This document shows positions 15,349-23,500 of a DNA stretch of 25,258 nt, in pieces (position 1 is the stretch's first letter; each line of letters opens with the position of its first letter). Made by a program: the position numbers and the translations under genes. The stretch spans positions 1 through 25,258 of the forward strand of contig CAZHKZ010000013.1 of assembly GCA_964533055.1 (NCBI GenBank), read 5' to 3'. The notes under the pieces are model-generated. The model did no database searches, was not told the origin of the DNA, and was given only the letters and a program-made list of their open reading frames with translations. Origin of the DNA: JACROF01 sp964533055. Lineage in GTDB: Bacteria > Patescibacteriota > Microgenomatia > Levybacterales > UBA12049.

Positions 15349-15377
15349 ATAATACAATCAGTTATGACTATTTGCAA
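15349..15377 (-). promoter_or_regulatory. Leaderless-type promoter of the 15342 gene
   Basis: On the minus strand TTGCAA (15377-15372), a 17-base spacer and TATTAT (15354-15349), then six bases to the ATG at 15342. The -35 TTGCAA is its own reverse complement and lies between two divergent genes. Confidence 0.55.
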
Positions 15378-15380
15378 ATA

Positions 15381-15389
15381 TGCTACGAT
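15381..15389 (+). promoter_or_regulatory. Extended -10 promoter of the 15396 gene, leaderless-type
   Basis: TGCTACGAT (15381-15389) is an extended -10; six bases separate it from the ATG at 15396. No good -35 stands at the right distance. No Shine-Dalgarno is present. Confidence 0.5.
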
Positions 15390-15395
15390 TGAACT

Positions 15396-17729
15396 ATGCG
15401 AAAATCTGCCCTCAATTCTATTATATTAATTGCACTTGTTATCTCTTTCATTTCCCCACTTGCTAACGCAGCTTCACTCACAGTCACAGCAACGGTCCCG
15501 GCAAAGGCAGATGACTTCAGCTCAACACTCTCAAGCGATGACGCAGGAGTTACCCACGGAAAAGATGAAGAGATAACATATGTTATTACGTATGGATCTT
15601 CTATATCGTACTCATCATCAGTTGTTATCGAGGCTTCTTGGTCACGAGGCACACTTGAAGGTGACCAGTATCCAAGCCTGGATGCAGCAAGCTATGTTGC
15701 AGGAAGCGCATCAGATGCTGAAGGAGGATACTCGCCTATTATTGACACCATTAATAGAAAAATAACTTGGAATATTGGAACACTCGCAGGTAATTCGTCG
15801 GACAAAACAGTGACTTTCAAACTCAAAACATCGAGCTCTGTGTCAAGTTCAAGAAAAGTTACCTTCACAGCCAGCACTGCGCTAACTGGACCTGGCATCA
15901 CAACTCCCAATAGCTCCATCGATAGCTTCTTCATTATATATGACCAACAAGGCACAACAACCCCTACAAATGGTCCCACCCCAACCAGCCCTCCCTCGCC
16001 GACATCTGGAAAAGCACCTGTGGGCGTAACTCCAGCCATACCTTCTCCCACAATTTCAGAAGCACTTAAGATTAAAACTGTCGAGATACTTACAAAGACA
16101 TCAGATGCTGCTCAAGTCCGCATAGTGACGTCAAGGCCGACTATCACTAAGCTCCTCTATGGAACATCTCCAACAAATTTATCGAGTTCAGTTATACCAA
16201 ATCAAGCCACATCTGATACCATTCTTGATCTTACTAGTCTTGAGAGTGCAAATAAATATTATTTCCAAATAGCTATACCTTCAACATCAGTCACTTCAGA
16301 TATATATACCTTTATCACTGCAAGTGAGGAAAATAAGATAAGTCCAGTCATCTCAACGCTTGTCGTCTCCAGCGGCAACACGATTCTTACTTCCCCCCTT
16401 CAAACTTCACTTAAATCTCCTGGGGCATCACCAAAGATTCTTCTTCCTCAGGGGAGCAAGTTCGATTTTAGAATCACGATTCCGAACTCGAAGAATATTG
16501 CCCTCGCGCAGGCTATCATAAGAAAAGATAATATTCTTGGTCTTTTTTCATATAAAGCTTATGCTGAGACAGAAAGTGTCGACCTCGTCGAAGTCAGTCC
16601 AGATATCTTTGGAGGACAATTGAGCGCAAAAGCAGCTCCTGGCCTTTATAATGTTACCCTGCGAATTAGCGATATCCATGGAAATATCACCGAGAAAGAA
16701 GTATCCAAGCTGCAGATATTTGCGAAGCTGAAGGTAGTATCGGCAAATGATAAAAAGCCTATTGAGGCCACAAGGGTATTGATATCACTTTGGAATTCTC
16801 GTAAAAACCGCTTTGAACAGATCAGAACAGAGAATACATCGATCCACAACCCTAGCTTTACAAATGAGAATGGAGAGGTCGATATCGTACTGCCCAGAGG
16901 CAAATATCTTGCTGCAGTCAGTAATATCAACTTCATATCAAAGAAAATTGAATTTACCATCGGCGACGGCGATAAAGATGGGTACCCTTATATTGAACTC
17001 GAGGGACAGAGATTTAATCTTGTGAACATTTACCTCTACAATCTCAACAACTTCACTGAGCTACTCTTCCCAGCAACAAAAGATTATTTTGGGAACCTTG
17101 CCAAAACAAGTCGACTCTATGATGTTCAAATTCTCGTTGTCTCATTCAGCTTTATAATCCTTCTTCTTACAGCGTTATTTGCAAAACTACAGCTTCCGCT
17201 AATTTTTCTTCCAAAGTATTTTCAATACCTGCTTAAAAAAAGCCTAAGACAAAACCCTGGTATATCTTCATTTAGTGGAAGGGTCATAGAAGGAATACAT
17301 GAGACGCCTATCCAAGGCGCTATTGTCTACCTTATTGATCTTACAAGCCAAGATGTCATCGCTCACTCCCTTAGTTCTCAGGTGGGTGACTTTTCTTTTA
17401 AGAACCTTCCCGACGCCATATACACTCTCCATGTAGCTAAGAGAGGCTTCCATCAATTTAACTATAGTTCACTCATACCTACAATTGAATCAAAGCCACT
17501 CATCATCGCTCTGACCCACTCCAATCACCACAATATCTTTTTCAGCAAGATAACTCACCTCTTCAACGCCATCCTGTCAGCATCCTTCGAGCTTATCTTG
17601 CTATTTTCGCTCTTTTTCGCAGCAGCATCTGCCCTATCTGGAGATTTCATCAAGATAGCACCATTATTGGCAATTTGCGCCTTCAATATTATTGTCTGGA
17701 CCAACCATAGAAATCACGGTCAAAAATAA
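15396..17729 (+). CDS. Multidomain secreted/membrane surface protein
   Basis: A Sec-type signal peptide (MRKSALNSII...PLANA, 1-25) is followed by a DUF11-like beta domain (28-183: ITYVITYGSS, ITWNIGTLAGNSSDKTVTF), a Pro/Thr-rich linker (187-219), an FN3-like domain (225-310: RIVTSRPTITKLLYGTSP, LESANKYYFQI), two further beta regions (about 315-545) including a possible calcium loop DGDKDG (524-529), a membrane stretch (577-605), a carboxypeptidase-regulatory-like beta domain (626-690: SGRVIEGIHETPIQGAIVYL, GDFSFKNLPDAIYTLHV) and two C-terminal hydrophobic segments (731-746, 753-768). It is flanked by the two LytR_C paralogues, both on the other strand: one diverges from it, the other converges with nine bases between stops. 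I do not recognise a defined function; a surface or S-layer-linked structural protein is likely. Confidence 0.78.
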   Translation: MRKSALNSIILIALVISFISPLANAASLTVTATVPAKADDFSSTLSSDDAGVTHGKDEEITYVITYGSSISYSSSVVIEASWSRGTLEGDQYPSLDAASYVAGSASDAEGGYSPIIDTINRKITWNIGTLAGNSSDKTVTFKLKTSSSVSSSRKVTFTASTALTGPGITTPNSSIDSFFIIYDQQGTTTPTNGPTPTSPPSPTSGKAPVGVTPAIPSPTISEALKIKTVEILTKTSDAAQVRIVTSRPTITKLLYGTSPTNLSSSVIPNQATSDTILDLTSLESANKYYFQIAIPSTSVTSDIYTFITASEENKISPVISTLVVSSGNTILTSPLQTSLKSPGASPKILLPQGSKFDFRITIPNSKNIALAQAIIRKDNILGLFSYKAYAETESVDLVEVSPDIFGGQLSAKAAPGLYNVTLRISDIHGNITEKEVSKLQIFAKLKVVSANDKKPIEATRVLISLWNSRKNRFEQIRTENTSIHNPSFTNENGEVDIVLPRGKYLAAVSNINFISKKIEFTIGDGDKDGYPYIELEGQRFNLVNIYLYNLNNFTELLFPATKDYFGNLAKTSRLYDVQILVVSFSFIILLLTALFAKLQLPLIFLPKYFQYLLKKSLRQNPGISSFSGRVIEGIHETPIQGAIVYLIDLTSQDVIAHSLSSQVGDFSFKNLPDAIYTLHVAKRGFHQFNYSSLIPTIESKPLIIALTHSNHHNIFFSKITHLFNAILSASFELILLFSLFFAAASALSGDFIKIAPLLAICAFNIIVWTNHRNHGQK

Positions 17730-17738
17730 ATAATGCCG

Positions 17739-18521
17739 TTAAAGCGAGGAGGCCTGAGGCCCAAGCAGAATGAGAATTTCAGTCTGTGGTTTATCTTCCC
17801 CTGGAGGAAGCGCTACCACACTTCCACCGAGATGCTTTGCCATCTCTAATGCTTTTGCTTGATTTTTACCCGCTACATCTACGACCAACGTTTGCTCATA
17901 TTCGTTTTTAGCATTACCTTTGATTGTTACCGTAAATCCAGCTACTTTAGACTGCAAAGATGCCTGTGCTTTTGCCGCCAGACCAGAGATTTTAGTACCA
18001 TTGAGAATCGCAACGCTCAATGGGCTTTGAGAAGGAGTTGATGCTGCTTCAGATGCTTGCGTTGATTCATTGGGCTGAGTTGATGCACCAGCCACATCCG
18101 GCCCATTCACATTGACTGAGGTGACATCAATAATACGATCGAGACTTGGTCTATATAGAATTGCTCTACTTAACGAAGTATAAATAATGACCTTATCTCC
18201 ATTTTCGGCCTTTGCAAAGAACGCCTGTCCCGACAGCTTCGACTTATCAGAGACTGTAGCCACCGTTGGATTTTCATCTAAAGGCAAGACCATAAGCTTA
18301 CTTATCTTCTCAAGAAGACCCTTTATCTCCTCTTTTGAGGCAGCAGCTGGGTTATTTAAAAGCTGTTGCGTCTTGTTATACTGAAGAAAGAAGTAGGTTC
18401 CAGGTGCACCAGCAATAATGAGAACGACCACGCCTAAAAGCACTTTACTATTTACCTTTTCGAGGATGGAATTTTTTTTAGTCTGGGCGATAGCCTCATG
18501 CAGCTCTTCTTTGATCACCAT
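17739..18521 (-). CDS. Membrane-anchored LytR_C domain protein (paralogue 2)
   Basis: A 260-residue protein with one membrane helix (27-46), the same middle signature as the 14620 gene (NPTVATVSDKSKLSGQAFF, NGDKVIIYT, RAILYRPSLDRII; 84-131), a Ser/Thr/Ala-rich linker (140-167) and a LytR_C domain (168-258: VAILNGTKISGL, QTLVVDVAGK, ALPPGEDKPQTEILILLG). No LCP catalytic domain is present, so a role as a membrane-tethered binding or scaffold protein near the wall is likely. The start may be ATG 18521 or the next codon, GTG 18518: a TATCAT box lies three bases before the ATG but six before the GTG, the distance seen at other genes here. The promoter's -35 sits just beyond the stop of the 18557 gene, so it is transcribed on its own. 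Confidence 0.8.
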   Translation of the reverse strand: MVIKEELHEAIAQTKKNSILEKVNSKVLLGVVVLIIAGAPGTYFFLQYNKTQQLLNNPAAASKEEIKGLLEKISKLMVLPLDENPTVATVSDKSKLSGQAFFAKAENGDKVIIYTSLSRAILYRPSLDRIIDVTSVNVNGPDVAGASTQPNESTQASEAASTPSQSPLSVAILNGTKISGLAAKAQASLQSKVAGFTVTIKGNAKNEYEQTLVVDVAGKNQAKALEMAKHLGGSVVALPPGEDKPQTEILILLGPQASSL

Positions 18522-18524
18522 CTC

Positions 18525-18554
18525 ATGATATTCAATCTCAGACTACCCTGTCAA
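18525..18554 (-). promoter_or_regulatory. Leaderless-type promoter of the 18521 gene
   Basis: On the minus strand a perfect TTGACA (18554-18549), an 18-base spacer and TATCAT (18530-18525). The ATG is three bases and the in-frame GTG six bases further. The whole promoter fits in the 35-base gap between two genes on the same strand. Confidence 0.6.
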
Positions 18555-18556
18555 GG

Positions 18557-19471
18557 TTACTTGCGTGATGAAACAAAGTCATAGACAGTCTTAGACATCT
18601 TAACCATTCTCTCTCGCGCTACATCCTCACTACTCACCGAGATCATACAAAGAAGATATGGCCTATTAGGAACATATACTATGCCACAGTCCATAAAGAG
18701 ATCATCGCCGAGAACGCCAATCTTGTGTGCAACGTTAACTCTGCTAGGAACACCCGCTGGCAACTTGTCGTTGAATATGCTTTTGTCTAATAAGTCCAAG
18801 ATGTACTGTGAATTATCTTTCGATAGGAGGCCTGCGAAATACAGTGATTTTAAGATCGATGCATAGCTTTTTGCCGTCAGAATCACACCTGAATCCCCTT
18901 CTTTCAACGAAATATCCAGCCCTTCATAGATTTCTGAGAAGTCATCAACACTAACATTGTCAGTTAACACTCTTGCAGCTGTGTTGTCAGACTCCACGAG
19001 AGCGAGCCTCTCAGCTTCGCTTAGCTTTATTTTTGCTCCTGCACCACTTTTATATAATGTACCAAATGTCTTATCAATCTCATCTGATCGAATTGAGACC
19101 TCTCTATCAGGGTCCTCTCCCGTTCTTTCAACCTGATGGCGATATGCCATTACAACGGGCACCTTTAAAAGTGACGCAGCTGGGAATTCAGCTTTTTCAT
19201 TCACGCCCACAGAAGTGCCTGTTGGCAAGTACTCAAAATAAAAAGCATAAGTATCCTTATAGGGCTCGACTTGCGATCGCAACCTGGTTCTCAAATCCAA
19301 AAAGTTGATAAGGATATCGCTGTTAAACTCCTGCAGAATTCTTGTAGCCAAGAAGGGATATTTTTGCCTAAGGATTTTGTCATCATCAACTGGGTCTTGA
19401 TGAATGGCGAACAATGAATAGACGTTAAAACCTATGCTTAAAATGAACAATATTAAAATAACAATCTTCAT
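18557..19471 (-). CDS. Class-A-beta-lactamase-like serine hydrolase, membrane-anchored (copy 1)
   Basis: A 304-residue protein with an N-terminal hydrophobic anchor or signal (MKIVILILFILSIGFNVYSL). It has the three landmarks of the penicillin-recognising serine hydrolase fold: AASLLKVPVVMAY with Ser100 and Lys103 (SxxK), ESDNTAA with SDN at 161-163, and VAHKIGVL with KIG at 250-252 in place of KTG. The stretch after SDN, where class A beta-lactamases carry the omega loop with the deacylating Glu166, is short (LDISLKEGDSGVILTAKSY), and no E-x-x-x-N is seen. Penicillin hydrolysis is thus doubtful; a D,D-peptidase-like or binding role in the wall is more likely. The start ATGA overlaps the stop of the upstream paralogue by four bases, so the two are one operon and translationally coupled. 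Confidence 0.82.
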   Translation of the reverse strand: MKIVILILFILSIGFNVYSLFAIHQDPVDDDKILRQKYPFLATRILQEFNSDILINFLDLRTRLRSQVEPYKDTYAFYFEYLPTGTSVGVNEKAEFPAASLLKVPVVMAYRHQVERTGEDPDREVSIRSDEIDKTFGTLYKSGAGAKIKLSEAERLALVESDNTAARVLTDNVSVDDFSEIYEGLDISLKEGDSGVILTAKSYASILKSLYFAGLLSKDNSQYILDLLDKSIFNDKLPAGVPSRVNVAHKIGVLGDDLFMDCGIVYVPNRPYLLCMISVSSEDVARERMVKMSKTVYDFVSSRK

Positions 19472-20460
19472 TCTTTTGTCATTTCCGAGTATACCTGAGA
19501 TGATATCATAGAAATTATTTTTGAAAGCTTCTCAAAATCATAACCACGAGTCATAATACAAAGCAGGTATGGATGACTCTCTAGATAAATAATACCACAG
19601 TCATGAAGCTGACGAATGCCATTTTGCAGCTCTCTTTCACCCATCTTGTGAGCCACCTTCACTTCACGAGGTATTCCAGATACGAGTCCTTGATTAAATG
19701 TAGACTTACTTAAAATTGAAAGTGCTTTCTCAGAATAAACATGGTTTAGATATGAGGCATTATAAAGCACTCTAAACAACGCAGAATACTCTTTCACGCT
19801 CATGTAGTCTTCAGGGGTAGTCTCAACAGCAGTAGTAATTCCCAAATCATAGGTAACTTGATTTATCTTCTTCTCCCCCATTCTCTTCTCAAGCAATTCA
19901 AGCGAAGAGTTGTCTGAATCAGTAATCATGTAGCTTATTAGATCTTCAACCGAATACATTTTTCCCTTTTCAAGCGTTCTCCCAGAAGTAATATTTTGCT
20001 CTAGCACAATTCCATCTCCATCAAACAATATGTCTTCATTTAAAAGGCTTAGATCGTGCTCAGCCTCCTTATAATATGCCATCATGACTGGGAGTTTTAG
20101 AAGAGACGCAGGTGAAAAATCTGCTTTCTCATTAACGCCAAACCATGGACCATTATTAAGTGAACGAAAATAAACAGATGCGTCAGAAATCTGACCGAGC
20201 CTCTTGCTCTCCTCAAGAAAATCTGTCAATTTCTTCTCAAGTTGCTTATACTCTCTTCCGCCAATTGATTGATCTACATTGCACTCAAGGAGTGGGTTTA
20301 TAAACTTAAATCCCCCGAGCCTATTTTCATATCCGCCACTTTCTTGAGCACTCTTAACATCTGCTGGCTGAGGGGAGATAATTTTAGCTAAGGCAAATCC
20401 AAAGCTAGATGAGAGAGTTACAATGAAAACGAGAATTAATAATCGCCTCGATCTAAACAT
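19468..20460 (-). CDS. Class-A-beta-lactamase-like serine hydrolase with possible Tat signal (copy 2)
   Basis: A 330-residue paralogue of the gene that follows. The N-terminus MFRSRRLLILVFIVTLSSSF has SRRLLI, which fits the twin-arginine S-R-R-x-hydrophobic-hydrophobic pattern, ahead of a hydrophobic stretch ending FALA. The catalytic marks are PASLLKLPVMMAY with Ser119 and Lys122, DSDNSS with SDN at 182-184, and VAHKMGERE with KMG at 272-274. From DLGITTAV it goes almost at once to ETTPEDYM (213-220), which lines up with the TTP after the omega loop in class A enzymes; the loop and Glu166 are missing. So this is probably not a working beta-lactamase but a wall-active or regulatory serine hydrolase. 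It is first in a two-gene operon behind a -10 box six bases before the ATG. Confidence 0.82.
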   Translation of the reverse strand: MFRSRRLLILVFIVTLSSSFGFALAKIISPQPADVKSAQESGGYENRLGGFKFINPLLECNVDQSIGGREYKQLEKKLTDFLEESKRLGQISDASVYFRSLNNGPWFGVNEKADFSPASLLKLPVMMAYYKEAEHDLSLLNEDILFDGDGIVLEQNITSGRTLEKGKMYSVEDLISYMITDSDNSSLELLEKRMGEKKINQVTYDLGITTAVETTPEDYMSVKEYSALFRVLYNASYLNHVYSEKALSILSKSTFNQGLVSGIPREVKVAHKMGERELQNGIRQLHDCGIIYLESHPYLLCIMTRGYDFEKLSKIISMISSQVYSEMTKE

Positions 20461-20466
20461 TCTACT

Positions 20467-20472
20467 AATGTA
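20467..20472 (-). promoter_or_regulatory. -10 box (TACATT) of the serine hydrolase operon
   Basis: On the minus strand TACATT (20472-20467) lies exactly six bases before the ATG at 20460; no convincing -35 and no Shine-Dalgarno. The 77-base gap upstream (20461-20537) is very A/T-rich and also holds a small hairpin, AGTAT-CGC-ATACT at 20527-20539, overlapping the stop of the next gene. Confidence 0.4.
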
Positions 20473-20537
20473 CTTAAATATCTTTCAAAAAAGAAGGGTA
20501 TCAAAGTATACTAAAATATATTAATAAGTATCGCATA

Positions 20538-23500
20538 CTATTTCCTAGATTTTGGTTGATTATCTTTTGCATCTATATATCCACTAAACTTATTCGGGCT
20601 TTTAACCGAGACCGCAGACCAGCTAAAATTGAGGTCATCTGGGGCTACCTTATTCAGAATAAGTGTGAATCCCTTTGAGCTTTGTTTGGTAATAACAAAT
20701 CGAATATTCTGGTCAAAAAGCTTCTGGCGAGCTACTTCAATCTCTTCATCTGTACTTCCATCTTTTTGCTGGAGAATAACTGAAGCGTTAATAACTGGTG
20801 CATCTTTATATTCTTTTGCAAAGGTAACTTCTACCTGTTGCGCCCCCTTCTTGATCTCTGCAAAACCAGCAGTGTCATTGTTGAAGGTTGTTTGACCTTC
20901 AAAGGTCGTATCTCCCTTAATAAATAAGTCTCCCAAGAAGTGCGCTGTGCCATTTACGATAATATTATTTGCAAAGAGTGTATCAATCACATTAAGAATT
21001 CCTTCAACCAGACTGTTACCCTTAACTCTTAGCTGACCGCCAACAGTAGCAGATCCTGCAGCGTCAATATCTTCAAGTCTCAAAAGACCCTCATTGCGTG
21101 CAAGCGCCTGATCCATAAGGTCATCGTATTTCTTAAAGAGCGCTGAGCCTGTGCTTTCTGAGGTCGCTTGGTCAGCAGAACGTGTTGCAACAACCTGCTC
21201 GGTAGGCTTTTGTGTAAGGCCGTACAATGACGCTGAGAGACTTCCAATCTTATTAGTGAGTATCTCAAGGCCCTCAATATGATCTGCCTTAATTGTCTTT
21301 GCATACAACGTATCTGTGATGATCGTAGGACTAATGATGTCAAAAGCAGCTGAAAGTCTCCCAGTAAAGATCTCTGAGGTTGGCGCCAAAGCTGACTTAG
21401 ATTTTAAATCTTTGAGGAAGGAAAGAATGCCAAATTCATCCTTAACAGTTGTATATTCAGGATCGCCTATCCGAATACCTGTGTATGACTCAACACCATT
21501 TTCATCAGTCGATGTGCTGATTCCACTGATACTAGCTGATGGGCTTGCTTGCGCCATTGCAACTTTTATCGACTCGCCGTGATAATCGGTAAGGTTTACA
21601 AACATCATGACCGTGCCACACTTTGCCTGAGGGTTTGCTCCTGCTCCTGGAGTTGGACACTCAGTTAGCGCACTCTCGTCTAGATCCTCAAGCGCCTTTC
21701 CAATAACACGGCCAGACTGAAGTGCGCGCATTGCGTAACCTGGGATAGAAGCTGACGTAAGATAGTCACCAGTCTTAATTGATCCATTTTCTGTACTTAT
21801 CTTCACTGGCACGCGTCCAACAAGAGCAATTGGATATGAATCTTGCGTAAATGCACCCGCCACAAAGCCTGGCTCGGTCGAGACTACGCCAATAAGTCCC
21901 GATTGATACTGACCAGTTGATCTAACTACTTTTTGAGGATTAAATGCATCAGCAATGACTACCTCGCCTGGCAAAAGCTCTTGCACAGAGCTATAGTTCT
22001 CTGCCAAATCGGCTCCACCTGAAAAGAATCCACCCTGCTGGCCAGAATAGATATTGCCACTTCCACTTACTCTAAAGATATTCTGCCCACCACTTTGAAG
22101 AGTCAAAAGATTGGCATCATTTGTAATCTTATACTCAAATAAAGTTGGTTGACTGATATTTCTCCAGTTCAAAGCTCCGCGACCCATCCAAACATCTTGC
22201 ATGACGTCACCATATGTTGGGAACTGTCGAGAGAAATTAATTTGAACTTGTATCCATTTATCGCCGGTTGCGGCTCCGATATTTCCATCGGCAGGATAGA
22301 CTGATTTATAATCAGCGGTCATCAATGCTTCTCTCGTTGGCGCAGTTCTGACTTCAAAATTAAGGAAGTTATCAGGAAGCGATTTGTATGATAAAGACGA
22401 GTCTGGGGATAGTTGTGGAGAATACATCTGCCCAGAAAGTGACTGTCCATCCGCATAATATCCAACATCTATGAGCATCGCGTTGTTGCTACCGGCCATA
22501 CCACCACTTAACATAACCCATTTACCATCGGGTCGCTGGAATGCAAGCGCGCCAGCTCCGTTTGTATTTGCTATCGTAGGCCCTGTCGTTATATTGGTTC
22601 CAATTGGATAACCCAATATTTGTGTTCCTCCAAAAGGAGAATAGATATTTGTTGTGCCGTTTGCGGCGGTTGTACCATCAATAGTCTGCCCCTGACCTCT
22701 TGTAATAAGCCATGTGCCATCAGGACGAGGGATAGCAACACTACCTCTTCCTACAGCGTTTGTCAGACCTGCAGCTGCTCCAAAAACATTTGAGAATGGG
22801 TTAAAAAGTGTGAGCGTCGTCGAAGGAGCACCAGTTGTTCCGGAACCACCCGCTACAACAATCCATGCACCGTCTTGCCTTTGGAATACATATGATCCAC
22901 AGCCAAATGCAACTCCTGAATTTGCAGATGCTGAGAACTGCTTCTTCGTTGCATCATACATCATTGTGGTCTGCACTCCTGTTCCAAACTGCGCTACACC
23001 AGTAAATACTCTATACATGCCGAGCAAATTCCCCGCTGTAGGAATTGCCCATCCACCGCACGTCACAGCTGACGTCAGTGTTGGACCAGCATCTAGAGTT
23101 GGCTTTCCCTTCAAGTCTGTAAATGGATTAAATGATGTAGAAGTAGTAGCCGCACCGCCATGGACTAAGGTATACGAACCATCAGTATTTTTAATTGGGA
23201 AGCCGCCAATTCCAGCTGCTGCCGATAGCGCCGGTCCAGCAATAAATCTTGAGCCAGATGCAGCTCTTGGATCATATATATTTGTAGTAGTTCTTGCAGT
23301 TCCACCGATATCTGCTCCAAAAACAATTAGAAATCGTCCATCTGGCAGCTTAAGAGCATATGCCCCTGCTCCTGGATATGTCGTAGGGATATTACCAGCA
23401 CCAGATTGTGGGATAAAGACGCTTGATGCAGGATCATAATGATAATAACTTACAGCTGCAGAGGCAGTTGCAATGACACCAAACTGTCCGTCTGGCAAGG

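Noticed and set aside
15692..16051. Minus-strand 119-codon frame
   Set aside because: It is the reverse of the Pro/Thr-rich linker and beta domain of the 777-residue protein; low-complexity Val/Gly product.
20527..20539. Terminator at AGTAT-CGC-ATACT after the kelch-like gene region
   Set aside because: A five-base A/T-rich stem overlapping a stop codon without a clear U-run is likely by chance in such an A/T-rich gap.
22714..23439. Long plus-strand open frame of 241 codons inside the giant minus-strand gene
   Set aside because: It is the antisense shadow of kelch-like repeats with biased codons; no promoter, ribosome binding site or recognisable protein.
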